From Tilletia caries (lineage: Eukaryota; Basidiomycota; Exobasidiomycetes; Tilletiales; Tilletiaceae), in contig JALUTQ010000027.1 of assembly GCA_032718865.1 (NCBI GenBank), positions 496,001-560,000 on the forward strand: a stretch of 64,000 bases of DNA, written 5' to 3'. The position numbers and the translations under genes are program-made. This document shows positions 12,158-21,678 of the stretch, in pieces. Each line of letters starts with the position of its first letter. Within the stretch, counting starts at the first letter, position 1. Under the pieces are notes generated by a model. It had not been told where the DNA came from and did no database searches. It saw only the letters and a list, made by a program, of their open reading frames with translations.

Positions 12158-12276
12158 CTGGCGAGCGAAAAAGAAGAGAGACCGATGAGGAACAACGTGG
12201 AGGAAACACGAGGAGTAGGAAAGAACTGATCAGCAAGGAAGAAAACAGGTCGCTGTCGAGAAGAGGGCACACTCAC
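12158..12276 (-). other. 5'UTR intron of RPL41
   Basis: On the minus strand a GTGAGT donor at 12276 and a pyrimidine-rich tract ending CGCCAG at 12158 define a 119-nt intron. It stops one base short of the RPL41 ATG. This is inferred from splice signals only. Confidence 0.6.
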
Positions 12277-13407
12277 TTTGCTGTGAAGGCGAAGGAAGGA
12301 GGCGAGGCAAGGTTGGAGCGGCGCAGGCAAACGAGACCGAACGGAGTCGTAGTTCGAGACAGGCAGTGACGAGACCGAGAGCGCGGCGCGATGCAGATGG
12401 AAGAACGAAACTGTCAGATGCCTGTCCTGCAATGTTGCAAGCGCCCGCTGCAGTCCCAAGTGCCAAAAGAGTCACTCACCAACTGGTCAGTTCAAGGAGA
12501 CGTGTCTGTGCTGGTGGAAGAAAGGAAGCAGGAATCGGAAATGCTCAGACGACTTTGTGCTCGCACGTCTCCTGAGCGTGCGAAAATTGCAAAGGCGCAC
12601 GTGAGTGCCCGATCGTTGCGCAATGATTTATCGTCGGATAAGCTTTGCCACGTGTCAGCCCATTCTTCTCGGAGTCGACAACGGCACGTCTTCCAGCAGG
12701 AATGGACCTGTCGGTCCGACAGCTCGACATCTGAGTCAAGCCTCACTTTCTCAACCCCTCCGATTCCCAGGAAGCGGGAAGCCTCTGCGCCTGCCAGCCC
12801 TTCGCACTTGACAAGGGCTCTGCATGCAGCAAGCGTGAAGCCGTGCCAACGTCGGCGCTGAACTCGCAGGTGCTGAGTCTGACCAACCCCCCCAAATGCA
12901 TGCGGAAGTCTTGCTGGAGACGCTTCCCAGCCTCTCCCATTCCAGTTCAGACAAGAGGAACATCTTCCCAAGGTTTTAAGCGACGATACCCCAAATTCCC
13001 AACGGCCGCGAACGCACTTGGCACACCGAACAGCGACCTTTCCCGCAACGTCATGTGCATAGGGGGGTCAATTCTAGGCTGTTAGCCAGCGTACTCCGCT
13101 GGTTCCGACACTCCCGTTCCCGCCGGTTCAACAACATCTAAACGTCTATCTGCACCACGGTCCACGGGTTGCGGGCTGATCGCTGTTCTGGAAATCGGAA
13201 TGTGTGCTACACCGCTACCCCGATTGCGAGGAACATGCATGGAAAGAGGATCCCAGCGGACAAATCGACCCTTGCTGGTGTTGTATGTTGAGCTTGCTGA
13301 GACCGGACTACTAGCTCTGCAGCTTTCCTTGTCTTGTGCAGCATCTCTGCTGCAAATATAGTTTACCGGTCCATCTGCTCCTCATCGCTGTACCCAGCGG
13401 GCATGCC

Positions 13408-13415
13408 TATATAAA
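13408..13415 (+). promoter_or_regulatory. TATA box for the 14049 gene
   Basis: TATATAAA is followed by C/T-rich sequence (CTCTTCCTCATCCCTTTCTC). This is a strong core-promoter match and would place transcription start near 13440, giving a leader of about 600 nt. Confidence 0.55.
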
Positions 13416-13558
13416 CTACTGACTCTTCCTCATCCCTTTCTCCTCTTCTTCATCGAATCACCTCTTCTCAAGTCCCTCCCCTTCCGCAAATCCCTCAGGT
13501 ATTCGGTCCTCTGCAGGTCAGAGTCAACAACCTTCTCACCCAACCTTCACCCTACACC

Positions 13559-13621
13559 GCAAGTCGCCAGCCGCAAACCGCAGACCGCAAGTCGCAAGTC
13601 GCAAGTCGCAATTCGCAAGTA
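13559..13621 (+). repeat. 7-bp tandem repeat, consensus GCAAGTC, nine units
   Basis: Nine consecutive 7-mers read GCAAGTC, GCCAGCC, GCAAACC, GCAGACC, then three perfect GCAAGTC, then GCAATTC and GCAAGTA. GCAAGT words recur further downstream (about 13775). The array lies in the presumed 5' leader of the 14049 gene. Confidence 0.9.
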
Positions 13622-14048
13622 ACGCAAGCATACATCGGACCAGCATCGTCATCGTCAAGCATTATCCTCTCTTCGGTATCTCCTACTCATTCGGGGTCAA
13701 CATCAAGTCAGTACACCAGTCCCGGGCTCTTCCAAGTCCATTCGCAACATCTGCAAATCCGTCTGTCGCATCGCAAGTACGCATCGTTCCGCATTCTGCA
13801 ATCGCAACCCTTCAAGAGACACTCTAGGTCGACTGCGTCGGAATCTAGGACCTCGCGGCTTCTCCCTTTCGGCATCGCATTTCGCCTCACTGTCTGCATC
13901 GCATCGTAACTCACCACCGCATTCTCGCATCCCTTGTCCTTTGCAAATCATCGTCATCCCTCAGCAACACTTCGTCGGCATCTGTTCAGCAACTTGCATT
14001 ACATCAAGCAACCTTATACGAACCCCCCTCTTCCCCACCCCTATCATC

Positions 14049-15401
14049 ATGTTTACTGATGTCTACGGCTCCTCGACCATTCTCGCCGACCTTCGACGCC
14101 TGAGCACGGTCAGCACATCGAGCGAATCTAGCTCTGTGTCCGCAGCCTCGTCGTCCCAATCGACAGCAAGCTTCGCTGCAGGCTCCCGCCTCGAGGAAGC
14201 CGCGGACGAGGAGGACGCTGCCATGGTGTCTGCCCGTCGACGTCAACGCTCTCTGTCCAGTCTCGGACTGGAGAAGTGTCTGTCAATCTACGGGCCCGCT
14301 CCACGCCTGGCAACGTCGCCTCCCAGAGACCAGGAGGCCCAAGCCAACCCTTCAACAGGGGAGGATGCCAAGAAGACGAACGCCGCCGGGTCGGCTTCGA
14401 TGTCGACGGCGGGCGCCTTCCTGGCCGGTCCAACGATGCAGTACCTGCTCTCGGGTGGCAACCCTGCATCGTTAATCCCATCAACGGCTCGACGGACCTT
14501 TCGTTTCCGACGAGTCACCTCGCGTTCTCGTAACGCGTCGTCCAACTATACGCCCATGTCGGCCGGTGGACCGCTCTCGTTGACGAGACTGTTCGCCGCG
14601 CTCGTCTTGCTGTGCACTGTCGGAGTCCTCGTGGCTCCCATCCCAGCAAGTGCGATCCGACCCCACACGCGGTCCTACACCGTCCACCGCCCAGCGGGAA
14701 CTCATTCTTCCCTGCTCTCCAACCGCGACCAAATCATCGAGGCTGGTCATCTGATCCCTCCGCACTACTCCGCTGGCGTCTTTAACAGCCGCGCCGGAGG
14801 CGGCCACGCCCAACTCTTTGCTCAGCGTCGAGCTGAACGACAGGAACATGCTTCGTTCCTGGCCCAGCTCGAAGAGGCGAACCGTGGCCCCAAAGCCGTC
14901 AACTTTGACGCTGATCACCCAGAAGAAACCCAGCCAGCTACTGCTCGTACCAACGAGCACCGTCAGCGCACTGGTCAAGATCTTCTCGCCATTACCCGAG
15001 GTATGGCAGCCATCAACGCCGAGGCAACCTCGGCACAATCAGCAGCCACGATCAAGCGTCTCTCTCAAGCAGGCCACGATCGCCATCGCTACCACCATCT
15101 GCACGCGAACCTCAACAAGCTCGACGCCGAGATTATCAACTCGGCCGATCTTTCGCCCTTCGCTCACCCACCTCCCTCCCTCGCGGCTGCGGACCTGTTC
15201 GACCCTCAAAGCGTCTTCTCCCAGCCTGCAGCCGCGGGAGCAGCGCCGTCGCAAGTACTGCAGCAACACTCGAAGCTCTTTGGGGCTGCTGCGATGCCTG
15301 AGTTCATCGAGCTCGGAATCGACTCTGTGGCCACTTTTGACTCGGGCTTTGCGGGCCTTCGGGGACATAGCTTCCGCTCTCATCTTCGCTCCCTGTCGTA
15401 A
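14049..15401 (+). CDS. unrecognised single-pass membrane protein
   Basis: I do not recognise this 450-residue protein. It is one exon starting at the ATG that follows CCTATCATC. The N-terminal 170 residues are Ser/Ala-rich and probably disordered. One hydrophobic segment (LFAALVLLCTVGVLVAPIP, about residues 181-199) follows a basic stretch (RRTFRFRRVTSRSR), which suggests a type II membrane protein or a late signal anchor. The C-terminal half is hydrophilic with His- and Gln-rich patches (HDRHRYHHLHANL). There is no catalytic motif. Composition and codon use look like host genes. It has a TATA promoter and a long repeat-bearing leader, and lies 145 bp left of the retrotransposon. Confidence 0.65.
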   Translation: MFTDVYGSSTILADLRRLSTVSTSSESSSVSAASSSQSTASFAAGSRLEEAADEEDAAMVSARRRQRSLSSLGLEKCLSIYGPAPRLATSPPRDQEAQANPSTGEDAKKTNAAGSASMSTAGAFLAGPTMQYLLSGGNPASLIPSTARRTFRFRRVTSRSRNASSNYTPMSAGGPLSLTRLFAALVLLCTVGVLVAPIPASAIRPHTRSYTVHRPAGTHSSLLSNRDQIIEAGHLIPPHYSAGVFNSRAGGGHAQLFAQRRAERQEHASFLAQLEEANRGPKAVNFDADHPEETQPATARTNEHRQRTGQDLLAITRGMAAINAEATSAQSAATIKRLSQAGHDRHRYHHLHANLNKLDAEIINSADLSPFAHPPPSLAAADLFDPQSVFSQPAAAGAAPSQVLQQHSKLFGAAAMPEFIELGIDSVATFDSGFAGLRGHSFRSHLRSLS

Positions 15402-15535
15402 GGGGAGTTGAATTCCTACATGCCCATCGCACCAACCAGAAATGCAACACATCTATGTCCATAACTCTCACTCATGCTTGAAAGCTTCCTGGGCTCGTCT
15501 ATATGACATTCCTCTCGGCTTCATCGAGTTCAATG

Positions 15536-15545
15536 GTCTCCCTCA
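15536..15545 (+). repeat. left 10-bp direct repeat flanking the retroelement
   Basis: GTCTCCCTCA immediately outside the left terminal inverted repeat is identical to 21669-21678. It is either a target-site duplication or the crossover core of recombinase-mediated insertion. Confidence 0.85.
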
Positions 15546-15566
15546 TAGTCTGATCACACCAGACCG
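15546..15566 (+). repeat. left terminal inverted repeat
   Basis: The first 20 bases read TAGTCTGATCACACCAGACC, followed by G. The reverse complement of 21648-21668 matches at 20 of 21 positions. Weaker similarity continues inward to about 15632, including GGTGGCGGTCTGG at 15616-15628. Confidence 0.9.
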
Positions 15567-16590
15567 GCGGTGATCAAAGAGTCACCTCCACGCGCTTATC
15601 AGAACTGTCGCCGCGGTGGCGGTCTGGCCGCTTTCGACCCGATTTTGATAGTAAGTGCTCGCAATTTTTGCAGTCAACCCCACTCGAAGCCCAACTTTGC
15701 ACACCAACCGCATCACTTGACACAGACGCACGCACACAAAAATGCGCAAGAGCATAGCCAGGCACAGTAAGAATCATCTCCAGGCTTCGGATCTCTGTTC
15801 GATAAGTAGCAGGGCTGGTGGTGTTGCTTTGCGTTCATGGCAGGTCACGGGAGAAAAGAAAAGTCAATCTTTCCACGTGGAAACCTCCTGGAGCGCTTTT
15901 ACCAGGGATAAGTACTGGGCAGCGCAGGTGGCGGCGGGCAGCGTCGCGTCGCGTGGACCGTGTCAGACGCCCATCTGCACAGAGATGAGGTGAAAAAATG
16001 GGTGTACCGTGGCCCGTGCACGCTGTTTCCCAGCTTGTCGGGGTAGCAAAAGGACGTTTGTCTCATTTCAAAACTCACTTAGTAAAAAAGCGGGCCACTT
16101 ACTAAGTAAAACGGGTCCAATGTGTTTCGGCCGTGTCGGTGGACAGGGCATCGCCTTCGCCGTGAGTGTGGAGGGCGCGTCGGATCGCGCGTGTCGCGTG
16201 TTGCGGAAGCCCAGACCACCTCATCTCCTCACCGCCTCGAATACGTGGCAGCTGCTGATACTTCATCTTCTTTCCCACCACCATCAGCAGCTCCTTCCTC
16301 TCGAGTCTCGACTCTCACAACACGCGAACACGCCTCAGGTCCTTCGACAACGTTTCTTTCTTTTGCTCTTTCGAGAGTTAGCACACAGCGAGACCAAATC
16401 TCTAACCCCTCCCGCTCTTCATCGAGTTAGCACGGCGAGACCAGTTCTCAGCGAGGTTCACCTCCAGCGCTCTAGGTGAGCATGCCCGCACGGGTTAGCG
16501 AATAGCAGGCTTCAATGCCGGACGCGTCTCTGACTCTAGCTTCTTCCTCCCCCACACACACACAGCAACGACACTCGCTCCCTCCCGAAC

Positions 16591-18257
16591 ATGCCCGCTG
16601 GCGGCGACGACTCAGCCCCACTCCTGCAGCCCGAAGGCACCAGCAACAACGCAAACAACGACGAGGAAAACGCCGCACCAGCCGCCGCGCGTACCCCCGA
16701 ACAACGCCTCGCCCAACTACACGAGCTCCACTTCAACCGCACCAAATGGCTTCAAGACCTAGACGGAAGCGACCTGAGCCGGCCCGAACGCAAAGCGGCA
16801 ACGGAGATGGCGTTCAATATCTTGGACGCCGACCAGAAGTGCCAGCCCTTCGAAGCGCTCCGCCTGGCAGTGGAGAATGTGCGGAAGAGACGACATCTCG
16901 AGGAGGAGCTGGGCGTCATCCTGAACGACTCGGACTCCGAGCCCTCTTCCTCCCCAAAGCACAGCGCCCCGGAGCCCACCGGCTCGAAACCCAACCCCGA
17001 AGCCACACAGGAGCGCGACCGCCAGAAGAACAAACGGCGCCGGTCATCGTCACCCAAGAGGCGCTCACCCAAGAAGCGTGGCAAGCGCCGCAAGCGTCCC
17101 CCCCCCCCTCGGACGAAGGATCGGGCGACGACAGCTCCTCGGCCTCTTCCTCCTGCTCCTCCTCGGGATCGGAGTCGGAATCGTCCACAGACAGCGGCTC
17201 GGACACCTCCTCGGAGAGCGATTGGGAGGAGGGGAAGGTCAATACCGCACCGTGGAACCCCCTGCAGGTCCCGGAGCGCATCTCGAAGCAAGTCCACAAC
17301 GGGGAGTACGTGGACCTCTGGTGGTACACCCCCACGGCCGGACGACTCAAACACGAGGAGCACAAGTTCAAGGTCGACATGGGGAAGGTCTCCCTCACCG
17401 CGACCAACAAGCTCGAGAAGCCGAAGGAGTTCCGCGCGGACGAGGATCTACCGAGGGACGAATTCCACTACGCCTGCGACGCCTGGACGAGGGCGCTGGC
17501 CGAGGAGGGAGCCGACGCCAAGACTGTCCGTCGTTGGAAGCGCTTCAACGCCAAGATCGAACGTCACCGAGACCGATACATCCCCTACGTCCAGCGAGCC
17601 CTTCAGCTCCTGCACAAGCACCAGCGCCACACCTTCGCCACTCGCTCACGCAAACAGAAGGCCGAGCTGGAGAAGCTGAAGAAACGGAAGATGACGGACA
17701 AGGAGCGCCGGAAGCGGCGGAAGGCCCTGAAGCGGTTCGATCCTGGAAAGTTCCCGAAGAACACGTTCCAAGAGATCAAGGATTCCCTCAAGGACGCCAG
17801 GCTGGACACCATCGAAGACAGCCACTCGCACGCCTCTCAAGCCGCCTCCGCTCGTCCAGCATCGGGTGCCGGTCCCTCTCGACAGCCCAGCTTTCGATCC
17901 GAGCCATCCCGTCGCTCCGGTCCGACCGCCACGGTGTCAAAGCCCTTTCGCGACAATGGCCCCAGGAGCGACAACGGAGTCCGCAAGGCATGCGCCCGCT
18001 GCGGAATCCGAGAGCGTCACAGACCAGAGGAGTGCACCGCAGACCGGCTCGCCTACTATCCCGGGAAAGCCACGCACGCCATCCGCAACTCCTCCGGCCA
18101 GCTCGTCGAACGCAGCGGAGGCCGTCGGATCTGCCTCGGCCACAACGTGTCCGGCTGTACCTGGAACAACTGCCCGGGGGAGCACGCCTGCAGCCTCTGC
18201 GGAGGCACCTGCACCGCCCAGACTTGCCGTCTCTCTCGCCCGCCTCAGTCACAGTGA
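16591..18257 (+). pseudogene. gag-like protein of the retroelement, frameshifted
   Basis: From the ATG at 16591 the frame encodes an acidic/basic protein (RTPEQRLAQLHELHFN, then EEELGVILNDSDSE and a run of KRRR..KR). At a run of 11 C (17098-17108) the protein-like sequence moves to the next frame back. It then continues through an acidic Ser region, WWYTPTAGRLKHEEHKFK and FNAKIERHRDRYIPY to a stop at 18257. The C-terminus has two Cys-rich knuckles: CARCG..H..EEC (about 17992) and CSLCGGTCTAQTC (about 18189). These are expected of a nucleic-acid-binding Gag. The break equals loss of one base or a programmed -1 shift. It overlaps the RT frame by about 300 nt. Confidence 0.7.
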
Positions 18258-20043
18258 TTCCCCACGATTGCTGCTCAAAGCTGATGGCTGGCACCGACTC
18301 CTCACGCAGTCCCACCTCCTTTCCCGCTACCCCACCCTCGTCCCGTCACTACACACCGGCCTCTTCCTCAACATCCCTCCCCCCGCCGTCACACTCATCG
18401 CGTCCCACTACAAGTCTGCTACCGACCACCCTGGTCAGGTGCAGGCAAGCATCGACAAAGAACTCGCAGCTCGCCGCTACCACGGGCCCTTTGCCTCGCA
18501 GGCGGAGGTGGAGGCGCTCCTTGGCCATTTCAGACAACTCCTCTCGGGCTTCGGCCCAAATCCAACGGCAGCTTTCGCCTCATACAGGATTTCAGCAGCC
18601 CCCGCCACAACCCAAACGACAACCACCCCCCCTTCACACCTTCCCAAACTCCCGCCTCGACCCCGACCGGTGGCCAACCACTTGGGGCACCTTCCACAAC
18701 ACATGCAGCACGCTCTGCTCGCTCCCTCGCACCGCACAGGCCTACGTGCGAGACGTCGTCTCCGCCTTCCGGCAGATACCCACGGCCGCCTCCCAATGGC
18801 CCAGCACCGTGGTGGAGTGGGAGGGGCGCTTCTACATCGACACATTCCTTGCTTTTGGGCTGGGTCCGGCGTGTGGCGCCTTCGGCCTGTTTGCGGATGC
18901 TTTCGCCGACATCGTTCGTCGCAAAGGGATCGCCGTCACGTCGCACTGGGTCGACGACAACATCTTCCTCCGCGTTCCGGTCCCCGCCCTGGATCAGGTC
19001 AACGCTGCCCGCGCTGCCAAACGACGACGAATGGCCACAACTCCCACAGTCCCACTGCCCAGCGAGGTCGGCTCAGCTGGTTGGACGCCGACGGGAACCA
19101 ACACGACGACGACTACACTGACCCACTCCGAGTTCAGCCCGGCGCGGAGGACGGCTACAACTGCGGCATCTCCGACATCGACGCCGTCTCCGACGCGCTC
19201 GGATGGCCGTGGGAACCGCGGAAGGACGCTCCCTGGTCCCACATCTTCGACTTCACCGGCATCAGGTTCAACATCGTCACGCGCGAGGTCGCCCTCCCCG
19301 AAACGAAGTGCCTCAAGTACCTGCGCAGCATCGCCGAATGGAAGGCGCGAGGGTCCCGACACCAGCTATCCGAGGCTCAGTCCCTGCACGGTAAGCTCGA
19401 GCACGCCCGGCTGGTGTTCATCGACGGAAAATGGCACCTCAAGGGCCTCATCGACTTCATCGCCTCTGCGGAGCGCGAGCCGGAGCGCAGATACCAGCTC
19501 CGACACTCCGGCTCCCGTATCGGTGCCGACTTGGATTGGTGGGAGCGGCAGCTCCGACTCGACAACCACTGGCGATGCTTCGACCCTCCTCCGCCCAGCG
19601 ACGTCTCCTGCTTCTGCGACGGCTCGACCTCCTACGGCGCCGGCCTCCACATTGCTGGTGTGGAGCACAGCTTCCCTCTGCGCGCTGAGTTCGTTGGCAA
19701 TGTCGACATCAAAGTCGTGGAGGCCCTGGCGCTCGAGCTGGCCGTGCGGACGGTCGTTCTCCTCGGCCACAACAACAAAGCCATCATCATTCACTCCGAC
19801 AGCACGGCGGTCATCGGGGCCTACGAGAACGGCAAGATGGATTCCCCGCAGCCCAACGCTGTGCTGGAGCGCGTCGCTGCCTTGGAGCACGCCCACTCGC
19901 TCCGCATCCACCTCCGGTACATCAACACCAAGGACAACCCCGCCGATGTTCCATCTCGGGGCGCTGCCAACGGTAATCCGCGTCGCCTCCCTCTACCGGA
20001 TCTTCCGGACTGCGTCAGCTGCTGGTTCGGACCCAGCTGGTGA
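17956..20043 (+). pseudogene. reverse transcriptase-RNase H of the retroelement, multiply frameshifted
   Basis: The likely ATG is at 17956 (MAPGATTES). The N-terminal RT sequence (LSRYPTLVPSL, YHGPFASQAEVEALLG) changes frame near 18525. PKSNGSFRLIQDFSSPR then shifts again at a seven-C run (18626-18632). The palm follows with catalytic Asp in RDVVSAFRQIP (18752), FGLGPACGAFG and WVDDN (Asp pair at 18953-18958). A third shift at 19040-19085 leads to WLDADGNQHDDDY. RNase H follows, with CDGSTSYGAG (Asp at 19618), VVEALALELA, IHSDSTAV and DNPADVPSRG, ending at the stop at 20043. Each break has the sign of one missing base. The domain order is that of DIRS elements; no methyltransferase domain follows RNase H. 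Confidence 0.78.
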
Positions 20044-20068
20044 GCCCTCGCGGGGCTATGACCCCGAC

Positions 20069-21502
20069 ATGGTGCGCGCGATTGACGCCTGGCGCGCAAA
20101 CGCCGGTGTGTCGGCCGCCGACCCCGTGCCCCACAGCCCACCCGCACAACCCTCCTCCTCCACCGGACCTTCCAGGATCACTCGCAGGGTCCTACAGCCC
20201 AAGCAGATTGCCGTCAAACCCAGCCCCCTGCGACCCCAGTGCGCTGGCGCGCGCCGCTTCGAGACTTGGACGCCTCCGGCCTCTGCTCCCCGCTCGTCCT
20301 CTCTGCCGACCGACCTGGAGAAGCAAACGCGCGCTGTGGCCGTGGCAGGCCTCGCCGACTCCACGAAGGAGAAGTACTCCACCGCACTGGCGTCCTGGCA
20401 CGCCTACTGTGACCGGTATCACGTCTCCGAGCACCGTCGCACACCTGCCGAACAGTGCCTGGTAGAGCACTGGATTGCGTCCGAAGCCGGCTCCCAGAGT
20501 GGGAAGTACATCAGCAACAAGGTCTCGGGGCTGAAGGCGTGGCATGCGGTCAACAACGTGCCTTGGACGCTGGATGAGGCCCGCCTTCGGCTGATCAAGC
20601 GCGGCGCGGTAAATCTCCAACCGCCCCCGAAGCCGCCTCGCCCGCCCATGACCCTTGCCTGGCTGGTGAAGGCGATACCCGTGGTCGAGCACAGCGACCC
20701 CAAAGAAGTTGCCGCGATCGCAGCAGCGGCCTGTGGCTTCTGGGGCTTGTGCCGAATCGGCGAACTCACCGCCTCCCCGAGCCGTTTTGACCCGCGCTAC
20801 CACGCTACCAGGACATCGGTCCGCTTCTCGCACACTGCCGGCGGCATCAAGGTCCTGATCCTGCGCCTTCCGCGCACAAAGACGCAGCCGTTTGGGGAGA
20901 CTGTCGTCCTCCCCGCCCGCCACCTCGCCTGCGACCCGGTCCTCCTGCTCCAAACGCATCTTGCCGTCAGCCCTTCTGCCGACCCAGCTCGGACCGCCCT
21001 GTTTGCGTACCAGCACGGTCGCGGCCACCGGGTCCTCACTCGCTCGGACCTGCTCGCGGTACTGGACACCTTCGCTCGGCGAGCTGACCTGCGGTCCCTC
21101 TACGGTCACTCCATGCGCATTGGCGGCTGCACCGCACTGCTGCTGATGGGTGTTCCTGTCGACAAGGTCATGATGCACGGCCGTTGGAACGGCGACAGCT
21201 TCAAGCGGTATGTCCGCGACCACGCGGAGATTCTGGCACCCTACCTCGCGGTCCAGCAAGGCGCCCTGGAGGCGTTGGCCGGCAACGATCCAGAGCTGCG
21301 AGGTCTTTTAGACGCCGCCGAGGCCCACGGTCGCGCCTCTGCGCCGCCCGCACACGCACGAGCTGGGGTTCACAGGGGCAACGTCGTCCCGTACGAGCGC
21401 GACGCACGCGAGCAACTGGATTTCATCCAGACCCTCGCTTCACAGACGGGAAGCGCGCACGCGTCGGCCGGGACCCAAAGCGGTTTCCGACGGCAGCAAT
21501 GA
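20069..21502 (+). CDS. tyrosine recombinase of the DIRS-like element
   Basis: In DIRS elements a phage-integrase-type enzyme inserts the circular cDNA instead of a DDE integrase. The frame is open for 477 residues from the ATG at 20069, and is open further upstream without a start. A core-binding domain (STKEKYSTALASWHAYCDRY, about 20360) precedes the catalytic fold. The fold shows Arg I in CRIGEL (20753), a likely beta-hairpin Lys in LPRTKTQPFGE, the H-x-x-R box GHSMRIGG (His at 21107, Arg at 21116) and the nucleophile Tyr in SFKRYV (21209), preceded by HGRW. All canonical residues are present, so the enzyme could be active. A basic/polar tail of about 90 residues follows. Confidence 0.85.
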   Translation: MVRAIDAWRANAGVSAADPVPHSPPAQPSSSTGPSRITRRVLQPKQIAVKPSPLRPQCAGARRFETWTPPASAPRSSSLPTDLEKQTRAVAVAGLADSTKEKYSTALASWHAYCDRYHVSEHRRTPAEQCLVEHWIASEAGSQSGKYISNKVSGLKAWHAVNNVPWTLDEARLRLIKRGAVNLQPPPKPPRPPMTLAWLVKAIPVVEHSDPKEVAAIAAAACGFWGLCRIGELTASPSRFDPRYHATRTSVRFSHTAGGIKVLILRLPRTKTQPFGETVVLPARHLACDPVLLLQTHLAVSPSADPARTALFAYQHGRGHRVLTRSDLLAVLDTFARRADLRSLYGHSMRIGGCTALLLMGVPVDKVMMHGRWNGDSFKRYVRDHAEILAPYLAVQQGALEALAGNDPELRGLLDAAEAHGRASAPPAHARAGVHRGNVVPYERDAREQLDFIQTLASQTGSAHASAGTQSGFRRQQ

Positions 21503-21647
21503 CAGCGCCGTCTTGCCCCCAAGAAACTAGGATTGATTTACAGTGAGTTCAAGTGATCACTAGCGATCCCATAGCGCCCACAGCCGAACAGGTGCGGAGG
21601 CGTCCAGACCGTCACCACGGGATCTGTCCTGTCATCACGTGCGTCGA

Positions 21648-21668
21648 CGGTCTGGTGTGACCAGACTA
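21648..21668 (-). repeat. right terminal inverted repeat
   Basis: Read on the minus strand this starts TAGTCTGGTCACACCAGACC, matching the left end except for one base. Its inner part CCAGACCGTC is repeated in direct orientation, relative to the minus strand, near 21604-21613. Confidence 0.9.
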
Positions 21669-21678
21669 GTCTCCCTCA
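21669..21678 (+). repeat. right 10-bp direct repeat flanking the retroelement
   Basis: GTCTCCCTCA abuts the right terminal repeat and is identical to the left copy at 15536-15545. Joining the flanks at this sequence predicts the empty site. Confidence 0.85.

Larger units (their letters stand above)
12277..14048. other. long gene-free region before the 14049 gene
   Basis: These 1.8 kb carry the RPL41 promoter at the left and the promoter and leader of the 14049 gene at the right. Several short open frames occur between 12391 and 13085, but none has recognisable domains or splice structure. A TATA box lies at 13408-13415 and a 7-bp repeat at 13559-13621. The right 600 bp are C/T- and CA-rich without long frames, as expected of a long 5'UTR. 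Confidence 0.5.
15546..21668 (+). mobile_element. DIRS-like tyrosine-recombinase retrotransposon, 6123 bp
   Basis: The element carries, in order on the + strand, a gag-like frame with Cys/His knuckles (16591-18257), reverse transcriptase plus RNase H (17956-20043) and a tyrosine recombinase (20069-21502). This is the coding set of DIRS-type elements. The termini are 21-bp inverted repeats that differ at one base. They are flanked by identical 10-bp direct repeats, GTCTCCCTCA (15536-15545 and 21669-21678). No integrase with a DDE motif, aspartic protease or methyltransferase domain was seen. Gag and RT are frame-broken; the recombinase is open. The 1.04 kb before gag is non-coding and probably holds the promoter. 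Confidence 0.88.

Noticed and set aside
17078..18590. First 500 codons of the 17078-21502 frame as part of the recombinase protein
   Set aside because: This frame antisense-shadows or shifts across gag and has no conserved content before the RT palm. The recombinase is best started at 20069.
15546..21668. Starship, Crypton or Mutator-type DNA transposon
   Set aside because: The element encodes RT and RNase H next to the tyrosine recombinase, and no DDE transposase or DUF3435-type captain was seen. A DIRS-like retroelement explains the coding set better, although the 10-bp repeat alone would also fit a Mutator-type insertion.
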